This document shows, one piece after another, positions 25,219 through 33,592 of a stretch of DNA of 64,000 bases (the stretch's first letter is position 1; every line of letters starts with the position of its first letter). A program made the position numbers and the translations under genes. This stretch comes from Nocardioides scoriae (lineage in GTDB: Bacteria > Actinomycetota > Actinomycetes > Propionibacteriales > Nocardioidaceae). Under the pieces are notes generated by a model, which searched no databases, had not been told where the DNA came from, and saw nothing but the letters and a program-made list of their open reading frames with translations. The stretch spans positions 1,302,001 through 1,366,000 of the forward strand of contig NZ_LT629757.1 in NCBI RefSeq assembly GCF_900104965.1. Direction: 5' to 3'.

Positions 25219-26163
25219 TCAGCGCGAGGGCAGGTGGGTCCGCGGGGCCATCCGGGCACCGTGGCGCGGGCGCCGCAGGCCCGCGAGCTCGACCAGGCGC
25301 TGCACGCGGTGGCGGTGCCCGGCGTACGGCGCCAGCAGCTCGGCCAGCCCGTCGTCGTCGACCGGCTCCCCCGTCAGCACCCACCCGACGTTCTTCGCCA
25401 CGTGGTAGTCGCCGAAGCTGACCGAGTCGGCGTCGCCCAGGGCGCGCGAGCGCACCTCGGCGCTGGTCCAGACCCCGATCCCCGGCAGCGTGCGCAGCCG
25501 CCGGTCGAACTCCACCGGGGTCTCGCGTCCGGCGCGCTCCAGCGCCGTCGCCACCCGGGCCGCCGCCAGCACCGGGCGCGACCGGCCGCCGTCGACGTGC
25601 AGCGCCAGCCACTCCCACGAGGGCACCTGCCGCAGCTGCTCCGGCGTCGGCTGCAACCACAGCCGCACCTCGGGGTCGGGCTGGGCGGGCGGGCCCGGGG
25701 CGCGCTCGCCGAAGCGGTGCACCAGGGTGCGGAACCCCGCGAAGGCCTCCTGGCCGGTCACCTTCTGCTCCAGGATCGCGGGCAGCAGCGCCTCCATCAC
25801 CAGGCCGGTGGCCCCCAGGCGCCAGTCGCCGAAGCGGCGCCACGCCTGTGCGAGCGGCGGGGGCGGCACGAACCCGCTGGGGTCGTCCTCGGCCCCCAGC
25901 ATCCGCGGCACCGAGTCGAGCACCCACGCCGCGCCGTCGCCCCAGGCGGTGGCGTCCACCTCTGCGTCGGCCGGGCGGCTGAGCAGGCGCAGGCTCGCCG
26001 GGCCCTCGGGGGTGCGCACGCCGCGCCAGATCGCGCCATCGGCGGTGCGGCGGAACGTCGGGTCGCCCCCGCCGCGCCGGTGGGTCGAGAGCACCACCGG
26101 GACAGGGCACGGCCAGCCGGGCCGCCACACCCGCGTCAGCGCGGGAGCGGTGCCGGGGGCCAT
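25219..26163 (-). CDS. DNA-3-methyladenine glycosylase II-type (AlkA-like, HhH-GPD) repair enzyme
   Basis: 314 residues. The middle has AILEQKVTGQEAFAGFRTLV, the glycosylase helix region, and the C-terminal half carries the helix-hairpin-helix LRTLPGIGVWTSAEVRSRAL followed by the region with the expected catalytic Asp (GDADSVSFGDYHV). It excises damaged or alkylated bases. The N-terminal 100 residues are less conserved and match the beta-sheet domain position of AlkA. ATG 26163 is preceded on its strand by TACGCT and six bases, indicating a leaderless transcript; the longer frames to 26520 run inside the ligase gene and are rejected. Divergent from a DNA ligase. Confidence 0.85.
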   Translation of the reverse strand: MAPGTAPALTRVWRPGWPCPVPVVLSTHRRGGGDPTFRRTADGAIWRGVRTPEGPASLRLLSRPADAEVDATAWGDGAAWVLDSVPRMLGAEDDPSGFVPPPPLAQAWRRFGDWRLGATGLVMEALLPAILEQKVTGQEAFAGFRTLVHRFGERAPGPPAQPDPEVRLWLQPTPEQLRQVPSWEWLALHVDGGRSRPVLAAARVATALERAGRETPVEFDRRLRTLPGIGVWTSAEVRSRALGDADSVSFGDYHVAKNVGWVLTGEPVDDDGLAELLAPYAGHRHRVQRLVELAGLRRPRHGARMAPRTHLPSR

Positions 26164-26213
26164 GCCCGCAGCGTATGCCGGGCGCTGTCGGTGCCCCCGG
26201 ACACAATGGCCCC
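26164..26213. promoter_or_regulatory. Back-to-back leaderless promoters of glycosylase and ligase genes
   Basis: Only 50 bases separate the two starts. For the glycosylase, TACGCT (26175-26170, minus strand) lies six bases before ATG. For the ligase, CACAAT (26202-26207) lies six bases before ATG. No ribosome-binding site is visible for either. The two repair genes therefore share one short promoter region. Confidence 0.6.
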
Positions 26214-27755
26214 ATGCTGCTCGCCCGCCTCGTCGAGGTGTCCACGCAGGTCGCCTCCACCCGCTCGCGGCTGGCCAAGCGCGACCTGATCGCCGGCCTG
26301 CTCCGGGAGGTGACCGGCGACGAGCTCGACCTCGTCGCCACCTACCTCTCCGGCACCCTGCGCCAGCGCCGCACCGGCCTGGGGTGGCGCGGCGTGGCCG
26401 CGCTGCCGCCGCCGGCTGCCACGGCCACCGTCGAGCTCCTCGAGGTCGACGCCGGCCTCGAGCGGATCGCCGCGCTCGCCGGTCCCGGATCCGCCGGCGC
26501 CCGCCGGGAGGCGGCCACATCGCTGTTCGCCCGCCTCACCGCCCCGGAGCAGGAGCACCTGCGCAACCTGGTCACCGGCAACGTGCGCCAGGGCGCGCTC
26601 GACTCCGTGGTGCTCGACGCGATCGCCACGGCCGCCGACGTGCCGCTGGCCGAGGTGCGCCGGGCCGCGATGTTCAGCGCACCCACCGGGCCCATCGCCG
26701 TGGCCGCGCTGGGCGGCGGCGCCGAGGCGCTGGCCGGCTTCTCGATGCTGGTGGGCCGGCCGGTGCGCCCGATGCTCGCGGGCACCGCCCCCGACGTGGC
26801 GGCGGGCGTCGCCAAGGCCTCCCCCGACGCCGCCCTGGCCGTCGACACCAAGCTCGACGGCATCCGGATCCAGGTGCACAAGCACGGCGACGAGGTGCTG
26901 GTCTTCACCCGCAGCCTCGAGGAGATCGGCGAGCGGCTGCCCCAGGTGGTCGCGGTCGCCCGGTCGCTGCCCGCCGACGACCTGGTGCTCGACGGCGAGG
27001 CGCTGGCCCTCGACGAGACCGGGCGGCCGCGACCGTTCCAGGAGACCGCCTCCGGCACCGCCACCCACGGCCCCTCGGCGGCCGCCGACGCCGGCGTCCG
27101 GCCGTTCTTCTTCGACCTGCTCCTCGACGGTCCCGACTCCCTCGTCGAGGTGCCCACCCGCGAGCGCCTGGCCCGGCTCGACGCCGTCGTGCCCGAGGAG
27201 CACCGGGTCGCCCGCCTGGTCACCGACTCCCCCGAGGCCGCCCAGGACTTCTTCACCGACGTCGTCGCCCAGGGCCACGAGGGCGTCGTCCTCAAGCGCC
27301 TCGACGCGCCCTACGACGCCGGCCGCCGCGGGTCCGCGTGGGTCAAGGTCAAGCCGCGCCACACCCTCGACCTGGTGGTGCTCGGCGTCGAGTGGGGCAG
27401 CGGCCGGCGCCAGGGCTGGTTGTCCAACCTCCACCTCGGCGCCCGCGACGACCGCCCCGGCCACGAGGGCTTCGTGATGCTCGGCAAGACGTTCAAGGGC
27501 CTCACCGACGAGCTGCTGGCCTGGCAGACCGAGCGCTTCCTCGCCCTGGAGTCCCGCCGCACCACCGGCACCGTCTTCGTGCGCCCCGAGCAGGTCGTCG
27601 AGATCGCCTTCGACGGCGTCCAGCGCTCCACCCGCTACCCCGGCGGCGTGGCCCTGCGGTTCGCCCGGGTGCTGCGCTACCGCGACGACAAGCCGGCCGA
27701 CGAGGTCGACGGGGTCAGCGCGCTGCGTGCACTCGTGCCCGGCGGCGCCCCGTGA
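26214..27755 (+). CDS. ligB: ATP-dependent DNA ligase (LigB type)
   Basis: 513 residues. An N-terminal alpha-helical DNA-binding region (residues 1-175) precedes the nucleotidyltransferase core with the adenylated Lys213 in TKLDGIR, then LDGEALALD (motif III), FFFDLLLDG, EGVVLKR (motif IV), WVKVKP (motif V) and a C-terminal OB fold. This arrangement matches LigB of mycobacteria, an accessory ATP-dependent ligase distinct from the essential NAD-dependent LigA. Divergent from an AlkA-like glycosylase, suggesting shared repair duty. Its 3' end overlaps the convergent phosphatidylcholine synthase gene by 41 bases. Confidence 0.92.
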   Translation: MLLARLVEVSTQVASTRSRLAKRDLIAGLLREVTGDELDLVATYLSGTLRQRRTGLGWRGVAALPPPAATATVELLEVDAGLERIAALAGPGSAGARREAATSLFARLTAPEQEHLRNLVTGNVRQGALDSVVLDAIATAADVPLAEVRRAAMFSAPTGPIAVAALGGGAEALAGFSMLVGRPVRPMLAGTAPDVAAGVAKASPDAALAVDTKLDGIRIQVHKHGDEVLVFTRSLEEIGERLPQVVAVARSLPADDLVLDGEALALDETGRPRPFQETASGTATHGPSAAADAGVRPFFFDLLLDGPDSLVEVPTRERLARLDAVVPEEHRVARLVTDSPEAAQDFFTDVVAQGHEGVVLKRLDAPYDAGRRGSAWVKVKPRHTLDLVVLGVEWGSGRRQGWLSNLHLGARDDRPGHEGFVMLGKTFKGLTDELLAWQTERFLALESRRTTGTVFVRPEQVVEIAFDGVQRSTRYPGGVALRFARVLRYRDDKPADEVDGVSALRALVPGGAP

Positions 27756-28494
27756 GCCAGAAGCTGAGCACCACGTAGTAGGCGACGTAGGCCAGCGAGA
27801 CCGCGAGCCAGACCGGTGAGGGGTCGGGCAGCTGCGCCAGCAGCACGGCGTACGCCGCGAGCCAGGTGGTGGTGAGCACCAGCGTCAGCGCCTGCAGCGA
27901 CTCGGTGCGCGAGGGGTAGACGTAGCCCACCGGCACGAAGACCAGCACGGTGCACACCAGCAGCAGCACGGTGACCACCGGGGTGCCGAGGTCCATCACC
28001 ACGACGTAGAACGCCAGGATGTTCCAGTAGCTGGGGAACCCCAGGAACAGGTGGTCGTCGGTCTTCGCGTCCACCCGGCAGAACTGGTACGCCGAGGCCA
28101 GCAGCGGGACCACCGCGAGCACGGTCGCGCTGGTGCCCTCGCCGAGGTAGCCGAAGCTCCACAGCAGCACCATCGGCGTGAAGGCGTAGGTCAGGTAGTC
28201 GACGATGTTGTCGAGCAGGGCGCCGTCGAACCACGGGACGTGCCGCTTGACCTCCAGCGCCCGGGCCAGCATCCCGTCGGTGCCGTCAACCAGCATCGCC
28301 ACCAGGGCCAGCCACAGCGCCCGCTCGAGGTCGCGGTCGAGGACCGCGATCAGCGTCAGCATCGCCAGGGCGGTGCCGGAGGCGGTGTAGAGGTGGACCA
28401 GCCAGGCGGCCAGCTGGCGGCCGGGCCCGCCGGGTCGCTCCTGGGGTCCGGGTGACGGGGGTGCAGCGTCACGGCTGACGTGCGTCGAGTCCAC
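27715..28494 (-). CDS. pcs: Phosphatidylcholine synthase-like CDP-alcohol phosphatidyltransferase
   Basis: 259 residues with about eight membrane helices. The CDP-alcohol phosphotransferase signature DGTDGMLAR...FDGALLDNIVDY is intact (four conserved Asp). The N-terminal VHLYTASGTALAML, the LTYAFTPM segment, DAKTDDHLFLGFPSYWN and the FVPVGYVYPSRT region match phosphatidylcholine synthase, which condenses CDP-diacylglycerol directly with choline at the membrane. That enzyme is best known from proteobacteria. GTG 28494 has an AAGGAC site about five bases upstream. The first 27 residues are hydrophilic. Its 3' end overlaps ligB. Confidence 0.82.
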   Translation of the reverse strand: MDSTHVSRDAAPPSPGPQERPGGPGRQLAAWLVHLYTASGTALAMLTLIAVLDRDLERALWLALVAMLVDGTDGMLARALEVKRHVPWFDGALLDNIVDYLTYAFTPMVLLWSFGYLGEGTSATVLAVVPLLASAYQFCRVDAKTDDHLFLGFPSYWNILAFYVVVMDLGTPVVTVLLLVCTVLVFVPVGYVYPSRTESLQALTLVLTTTWLAAYAVLLAQLPDPSPVWLAVSLAYVAYYVVLSFWLTGRRRARVHAAR

Positions 28495-28580
28495 TGGCGT
28501 CCTTCGTCGGGGGGCCCCATGGTCTCCGATGCCGCCGTCGGATGCGAACCGGCGGTGACCGTGTCGGTACGATTTCGCCC

Positions 28581-29021
28581 GTGAAGAGTGGCCGGACGTC
28601 GTCTCCCCTCGTCCAGCTCGTCGTCTTCGCAGGGGTGGGCGCGGCGTTCAACGTCGTCTACGCCCTGCTCTACCTGCTGCTGCGCGTGTGGTGGGACGCA
28701 CAGCTGGCCAACGCCGTCGCCCTGGTGCTCTCGACCATCGCGGGCACCTGGGGCCACCGCCGGGTCACCTTCGGGGTCCGGGGCACGGCGCGCACCGTGC
28801 GCCACCAGGTGCTCGGGCTCGCGCTGCTGGCGTTCAGCCTCGCGGTCACCTCCGGCTCCCTGTGGCTGCTCGACCAGGCCAGCGCGGGCGACCCGTCGCG
28901 GCGCGCCGAGGTGGCCGTCCTGGTCGCCGCCAACCTGGGCTGCGGGCTGGTGCGGTTCGTGCTCTTCCGGCTGGCGATGGTGCCGGCCGACGTGCGCCGC
29001 CGCGAGGTCGCGCCCGCCTGA
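28581..29021 (+). CDS. GtrA-family membrane protein
   Basis: 146 residues with four predicted helices in the GtrA pattern: LVQLVVFAGVGAAFNVVYALLYLLL, ANAVALVLSTIAGTWGHRRVTFG (a conserved N/T...R-x-TF motif), a third helix and VAANLGCGLVRFVLFRLAMV. GtrA proteins are thought to move polyprenyl-linked sugars across the membrane for wall or glycolipid modification. TACGAT (28568-28573) is followed by seven bases and the GTG at 28581, so the transcript is probably leaderless; the frame from 28542 includes the promoter and is rejected. Divergent from pcs. Confidence 0.8.
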   Translation: MKSGRTSSPLVQLVVFAGVGAAFNVVYALLYLLLRVWWDAQLANAVALVLSTIAGTWGHRRVTFGVRGTARTVRHQVLGLALLAFSLAVTSGSLWLLDQASAGDPSRRAEVAVLVAANLGCGLVRFVLFRLAMVPADVRRREVAPA

Positions 29022-29054
29022 GGTCGGCCGGTCGGGGCCGGGCCCGCACTTCGG

Positions 29055-29066
29055 TACACATGTGTA
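29055..29066. promoter_or_regulatory. TetR-type operator, 12-nt perfect palindrome
   Basis: TACACATGTGTA lies where the -35 of the TetR gene would be: its -10 TACCAT is at 29081-29086 with the ATG six bases further. Binding here would block the gene's own promoter, as is common for TetR autoregulators. Confidence 0.65.
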
Positions 29067-29092
29067 AACCGCAGTTGCACTACCATCGCACG

Positions 29093-29770
29093 ATGAGCAC
29101 GACGCGGACGACCCCTCGCCAGCCGGCTGCCGCACGGCGCCGGGCGCGCGAGCTCGAGATCCTCACCGCCACCCGGGAGCTCTTCGACGAGACCGGCGTC
29201 CGCGACGCCCAGATCGAGGACATCGCCCGGGCCGTGGGGGTGAACCGGGCGATCATCTACCGCCACTTCAGCGGCAAGGAGGAGCTGTTCGCGCTCACCC
29301 TGGTCAGCTACCTCGAGGACCTCGAGACCGAGCTCGCGGGAGCCGCGGCCGCCCGCACCACGCCGCCCGAGCAGCTGGTGGCCGTGGTCGAGGCGTTCGT
29401 CGACTTCGGCGTCGCCCACCCGGCCTTCGTGGACTGCGCGCAGACGCTGATGCGCCGTCCGGGTCCCGAGCTGCTGGAGGAGATCAGCGAGAGCGCGCTG
29501 TTCCGGCTCGGCCGGGGCATCGCCGCCTGCCTCGCCCGGCTCCGCGACGTGCTGGTGGCCGGCAACGAGGCCGGTGACTTCCGGGTCGAGGACCCACGCC
29601 TGCTGGCCAACCACATGTACGCCAGCGGCCTCGGCGCCCTGCAGCTCGCCCGCGTCGGGATGCTCGTGGGCGAGTCGTCCCCCGGGGTGCCCGAGATCGC
29701 GCCGGTCTCGGCCGACGAGGTCCGGCGCAACGTCGTCGCGACCGCCCGCGCCCTGGCCGCCGGCGCCTGA
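29093..29770 (+). CDS. TetR-family transcriptional regulator
   Basis: 225 residues. TetR helix-turn-helix at about residues 18-60: EILTATRELFDETGVRDAQIEDIARAVGVNRAIIYRHFSGKEELF, followed by an all-helical ligand domain. The likely autoregulatory operator lies just upstream. A leaderless start (TACCAT, six bases, ATG) rejects the long frame beginning at 28688 inside gtrA. The next gene is a thiolase of the fatty-acid group, so it might control lipid genes, but no copy of the operator is seen at the thiolase promoter. Confidence 0.88.
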   Translation: MSTTRTTPRQPAAARRRARELEILTATRELFDETGVRDAQIEDIARAVGVNRAIIYRHFSGKEELFALTLVSYLEDLETELAGAAAARTTPPEQLVAVVEAFVDFGVAHPAFVDCAQTLMRRPGPELLEEISESALFRLGRGIAACLARLRDVLVAGNEAGDFRVEDPRLLANHMYASGLGALQLARVGMLVGESSPGVPEIAPVSADEVRRNVVATARALAAGA

Positions 29771-29816
29771 GGCGCTCGGGCGGCACCACACCCGCCGCGT
29801 CGCGACGGGTGGGGGC

Positions 29817-29857
29817 GGGACGGCGCTGGCACGCGGGGGGACCTCCAGCGCCGTCCC
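29817..29857. terminator. Bidirectional terminator hairpin between tetR and thiolase
   Basis: A perfect 13-bp stem, GGGACGGCGCTGG (29817-29829) with its complement (29845-29857), and a 15-nt loop, between two convergent genes. Confidence 0.75.
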
Positions 29858-29872
29858 GGATCGGGGTGGGGC

Positions 29873-31168
29873 TCAGCGCTCCAGGATCGCGGTGACGCCC
29901 TGGCCGCCGGCGGCGCAGATCGAGATCAGGCCGCGGCCGCCCTCACCGGTGGCCGCCATCTTCTGGTCGAGCAGCTTGGCCAGGTTGGCCACGATCCGGC
30001 CACCGGTCGCCGCGAAGGGGTGACCGGCCGCCAGCGAGGACCCGTTGACGTTGAGCTTGGCGCGGTCCACCGAGCCGAGCACGGTGTCCAGGCCCAGGCG
30101 CTCCTTGCAGAACACCGGGTCCTCCCAGGCCTTGAGGGTCGAGAGCACCTGCGAGGCGAACGCCTCGTGGATCTCGTAGAAGTCGAAGTCCTGCAGGGAC
30201 AGGTCGTGGCGCGCGAGCATCCGCGGCACGGCGTACGCCGGGGCCATGAGCAGGCCCTCGCCGCCGTGGACGAAGTCGACGGCCGCGGTCTCGGCGTCGA
30301 CGAACCAGGCCAGCACCTTGATGCCGTGCTCGGCCGCCCACTCCTCGGTGCCGAGCAGCACGGCCGAGGCGCCGTCGGTCAGGGGCGTGGAGTTGGCCGC
30401 CGTCATGGTGGCCGCCTCGCCCTTGCCGAAGACCGGCTTGAGGGTGGCGAGCTTCTCCAGCGAGGAGTCGGCGCGCAGGTTCTGGTCGCGCTCGAGCCCG
30501 TTGAAGGGCGTGATGAGGTCGTCCTGGAACCCGGCGTCGTACGACGCGGCGAGACGGTGGTGGGAGGTGACCGCCAGCTCGTCCTGGGCCTCGCGGGTGA
30601 CCTGCCACTCCAGCGCCGTCAGCGCGGCGTGCTCGCCCATGGAGAGCCGGGTGCGGGGCTCGCCGTTCTGGGGGACCTCGATGCCGAGGTCGGTGGGCCG
30701 GATCGCGCCGAGCGCCTTGAGGCGGCTGACGTTGTCCTTCTGCTGGTTGACCTTGATCAGCTTCTTGCGCAGCTTCTCCGAGATCGCGATGGGCGCGTCG
30801 GAGGTGGTGTCGGCACCACCGGCGATGCCGGCGTCGATCTGGCCGAGCGCGATCTTGTTGGCGACGTAGACCGCCGCCTGGAGGCCGGTGCCGCACGCCT
30901 GCTGCAGGTCGACGGCCGGGGTCTCGGGCGCCAGCTTCGAGCCGAGCACCGACTCCCGGGTGAGGTTGAAGTCGCGGCTGTGCTTGAGCACGGCGCCGGC
31001 CACGACCTCGCCGAGCCGCTGGCCCTGCAGGCCGTAGCGGGTCACGAGCCCGTCGATGGCCGCCGTCAGCATCTCCTGGTTGGAGGCGTTGGCGTAGACG
31101 GAGTTCGAGCGGGCGAACGGGATCCGGTTGCCGCCGAGCACGGCGACGCGGCGCGTCTGGGACTGCAT
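29873..31168 (-). CDS. Thiolase / acetyl-CoA C-acyltransferase (FadA2/FadI-like)
   Basis: 431 residues. All thiolase residues are present: nucleophilic Cys in QQACGTGLQ (about residue 94), His in YEIHEAFA, His in LAAGHPFAATGG and the second Cys in ISICAAGGQG. It cleaves 3-ketoacyl-CoA to acetyl-CoA and a shorter acyl-CoA, or catalyses the reverse condensation. It is divergent from a FabG4-like reductase and a MaoC dehydratase; the trio corresponds to fadA2, fabG4 and htdX in Mycobacterium tuberculosis. ATG 31168 has AAGGAG about ten bases upstream. Confidence 0.92.
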   Translation of the reverse strand: MQSQTRRVAVLGGNRIPFARSNSVYANASNQEMLTAAIDGLVTRYGLQGQRLGEVVAGAVLKHSRDFNLTRESVLGSKLAPETPAVDLQQACGTGLQAAVYVANKIALGQIDAGIAGGADTTSDAPIAISEKLRKKLIKVNQQKDNVSRLKALGAIRPTDLGIEVPQNGEPRTRLSMGEHAALTALEWQVTREAQDELAVTSHHRLAASYDAGFQDDLITPFNGLERDQNLRADSSLEKLATLKPVFGKGEAATMTAANSTPLTDGASAVLLGTEEWAAEHGIKVLAWFVDAETAAVDFVHGGEGLLMAPAYAVPRMLARHDLSLQDFDFYEIHEAFASQVLSTLKAWEDPVFCKERLGLDTVLGSVDRAKLNVNGSSLAAGHPFAATGGRIVANLAKLLDQKMAATGEGGRGLISICAAGGQGVTAILER

Positions 31169-31336
31169 CAGGTGTCTGCTCCTTGGTTGGTCCGGCACGA
31201 CCCATCCTGACCCAGCGGTGGGGCAGGATGAACGCACTGAGTGCCACGTCACGAAAAATGGACGCCGAGTTACACCCGTCGTTACATTGACGACGTACTG
31301 ACGAGTAGCAACCCCGCCCCAGACTAGAGGACCGTG
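31169..31336. promoter_or_regulatory. Divergent promoter region of the thiolase and FabG4-like genes
   Basis: Two direct GTTACA repeats start 12 bases apart (31269-31274 and 31281-31286). TTACAT (31282-31287) and TAGCAA (31306-31311), 18 bases apart, could form the promoter of the reductase gene. An imperfect palindrome, CATCCTG...CAGGATG (31203-31230), lies nearer the thiolase. These are candidate sites for a fatty-acid regulator, but none matches a motif I can name. Confidence 0.4.
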
Positions 31337-32674
31337 ATGTCTGACCGATACCAGTTCTTCACCTCGACCCCCATCGGCAAGCTGGTCGTCAAGAACCTCG
31401 GGCTCCCCGCGCCGACCCCGCTCGTGCGCTGGACCGAGGGCGCCCCGCTCGTCGACGGCACCGTCGTGACCGGGGGCCGGGGCCGCCTCGGCAAGAGCCT
31501 GGTCGTCGCCCTCGACGACCTCGGCATCGCCAACGTCGCCGTCCCCACGACCGGCGAGCGCTACCGCGGCCTGGTCTTCGACGCCACCGGCCTGACCTCG
31601 GCCGAGGAGCTCGTCGAGCTGCAGCGCTTCTTCACCCCGCTGATGCGCAGCCTCACCTCCTGCGCACGCGTCGTCGTGCTCGGCACCGTGCCCGAGCAGA
31701 CCGACAGCGCCGGCGAGCGGGTCGCCCAGCGCGCCCTGGAGGGCTTCACCCGCTCCCTGGGCAAGGAGATCGGGCACGGCAGCACGGTCAACCTCGTCCA
31801 CGTCGCCCCCGGCGCCGAGGAGACGCTGGCCTCCACCCTGGCCTTCTTCCTCTCCCCCAAGAGCGCCTACGTCTCGGGCCAGGTCGTCCGCCTGGGCGCC
31901 ACCGGCACCACCGAGGCCGGCACGGTCGCCGACCCGGCCCGTCCCCTCGCCGGCACGGTCGCCGTGGTCACCGGCGCCTCGCGCGGGATCGGCGAGCAGA
32001 TCGCCCGGGTGCTGCACCGCGACGGGGCCAAGGTCCTCGGCGTCGACGTGCCCCAGGCCGCCAGCGAGCTGCAGGCCGTGATGCGCGAGATCGAGGGCGA
32101 CCACCTCGTCCTCGACATCACCGCCAAGGACGCACCGCAGCGGATCGCGCAGCACGTGAAGAACACCTACGGCCAGGTGGCTGCCGTCGTCCACAACGCC
32201 GGCATCACCCGCGACAAGAAGCTGGCCAACATGGCCGAGGACCGCTGGTCCTCGGTCATCGGGGTCAACCTCATGGCCCCGGAGCGGATCTCGCGCGAGC
32301 TGCTCGAGCAGGGCCTGGTCGCCCAGAACGGCCGCATCGTGGGCGTCTCCTCGATCGCCGGCATCGCGGGCAACGTCGGCCAGACCAACTACGCCGCGTC
32401 CAAGGCCGGCGTCATCGGCCTCGTGGACGCCCTGGCCGACGTGGTCGACAACGGCGTGACCGTCAACGCGGTGGCGCCCGGCTTCATCATCACGCAGATG
32501 ACCGCCGCGGTGCCCTTCGCGACCCGGGAGGTCGGCCAGCGCATGAACGCCATGTCGCAGGGCGGGCTGCCGGTCGACGTCGCCGAGGCGATCGCGTGGT
32601 ACCTCTCCCCCGGCTCGACCGCCGTCAACGGCAACGTCGTGCGGGTCTGCGGCCAGATGATGCTGGGCGCATGA
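31337..32674 (+). CDS. fabG: High-molecular-weight FabG (FabG4-like) 3-oxoacyl reductase
   Basis: 445 residues. An N-terminal degenerate Rossmann domain (residues 1-200, beginning MSDRYQFFTSTPIGKLVVKNLGLP) precedes a complete SDR reductase with TGASRGIGEQ, NAG, the catalytic Ser in GVSSIAGIAGN and YAASKAG. This two-domain form is the FabG4/HMwFabG type of actinobacteria, which reduces long-chain 3-oxoacyl thioesters using NAD(P)H. AGAGGA five bases before ATG 31337 fits better than GTG 31334. The stop overlaps the MaoC gene (ATGA), as in mycobacteria. Confidence 0.92.
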   Translation: MSDRYQFFTSTPIGKLVVKNLGLPAPTPLVRWTEGAPLVDGTVVTGGRGRLGKSLVVALDDLGIANVAVPTTGERYRGLVFDATGLTSAEELVELQRFFTPLMRSLTSCARVVVLGTVPEQTDSAGERVAQRALEGFTRSLGKEIGHGSTVNLVHVAPGAEETLASTLAFFLSPKSAYVSGQVVRLGATGTTEAGTVADPARPLAGTVAVVTGASRGIGEQIARVLHRDGAKVLGVDVPQAASELQAVMREIEGDHLVLDITAKDAPQRIAQHVKNTYGQVAAVVHNAGITRDKKLANMAEDRWSSVIGVNLMAPERISRELLEQGLVAQNGRIVGVSSIAGIAGNVGQTNYAASKAGVIGLVDALADVVDNGVTVNAVAPGFIITQMTAAVPFATREVGQRMNAMSQGGLPVDVAEAIAWYLSPGSTAVNGNVVRVCGQMMLGA

Positions 32675-33546
32675 CCGACCGCACGGTGCAGGGGCAGCCC
32701 GGCGGGCTGCCGATGATGCTCAAGGCCGCGCTGCCCGTCCTGCCCGGGGTCAACCTGCTCCCCGGCGTCGCCCGGCACGGCACCGAGCTGCCCGACCTGG
32801 TGCTGCGCCGCGAGGGGGTGGCGGTGGACCCGGCGCACGTCGCGGCGTACGCCCGGGTCTGCGGCTTCGAGCCCAGCCAGGTGCTGCCGGTGACCTACCC
32901 GCACATGCTGGCCTTCGGCCTGCACATGGGGATCATGACCGACCGGTCGTTCCCGTTCCCGGCGATCGGCACCGTCCACCTGGGCAACGCGATCACCTCC
33001 CACCGGCCGCTCGCACCCACCGAGCGGCTCGACGTCTCGGCCACGGCCCGCGACCTGCGGCCCCACCCCAAGGGACGGGTCTTCGACCTGGTCACCGAGG
33101 TCTCGGCCGACGGCGAGCGCGTCTGGGAGTCGACCTCGACCTACCTCCGGGTCGGCCGGGGCGAGGAGGGCGCGCGCGTCGAGGGCGAGCCCTTCGACGT
33201 CGTGCGCGGCACCGGGCTGACCTGGCGGCTGCCGGGCGACCTGGGCCGGCGGTACGCCGCCGTGTCCGGCGACCACAACCCGATCCACCTCTACCCGCTG
33301 ACCGCCCGGGCGTTCGGCTTCAAGCGCCAGATCGCCCACGGCATGTGGTCCAAGGCGCGCTGCGTGGCCGCCTTCGCCAACCGGCTCGGGGACGCCTCGC
33401 GCGTCGAGGTCGAGTTCAAGAAGCCGGTCTTCCTGCCGGGGTCGGTCGCCTTCGGGTCCCGCACCGCCGAGGACGGCCTGGACTTCTCCCTCACCGACCC
33501 GCGCAGCGGCAAGCCGCACCTGGTGGGCCGGGCCCGCCGCCTCTGA
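32671..33546 (+). CDS. MaoC-like (R)-3-hydroxyacyl dehydratase (HtdX-like)
   Basis: 291 residues of double hot-dog type. The hydratase-2 motif occurs near residues 205-230: YAAVSGDHNPIHLYPLTARAFGFKRQIAHGMW, with the catalytic Asp and His. It dehydrates (R)-3-hydroxyacyl thioesters. Directly coupled to the FabG4-like reductase, so the two would run consecutive steps of acyl-chain processing, with the divergent thiolase. In M. tuberculosis the same pair is fabG4-htdX. Confidence 0.88.
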   Translation: MTDRTVQGQPGGLPMMLKAALPVLPGVNLLPGVARHGTELPDLVLRREGVAVDPAHVAAYARVCGFEPSQVLPVTYPHMLAFGLHMGIMTDRSFPFPAIGTVHLGNAITSHRPLAPTERLDVSATARDLRPHPKGRVFDLVTEVSADGERVWESTSTYLRVGRGEEGARVEGEPFDVVRGTGLTWRLPGDLGRRYAAVSGDHNPIHLYPLTARAFGFKRQIAHGMWSKARCVAAFANRLGDASRVEVEFKKPVFLPGSVAFGSRTAEDGLDFSLTDPRSGKPHLVGRARRL

Positions 33547-33558
33547 GCGGCGGGCCGG

Positions 33559-33592
33559 GCGCCGGGGCCCCGCGGGGACTCAGCCCCGGCGC
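33559..33592. terminator. Hairpin between convergent dehydratase and M23 peptidase genes
   Basis: GCGCCGGGGC (33559-33568) pairs with GCCCCGGCGC (33583-33592) across a 14-nt loop. The right arm lies over the last codons and stop of the M23 gene, so it could end both transcripts. Confidence 0.5.

Noticed and set aside
29771-29816. A second small gene after tetR
   Set aside because: Short GC-rich gap leading into a terminator; no frame with a plausible start.
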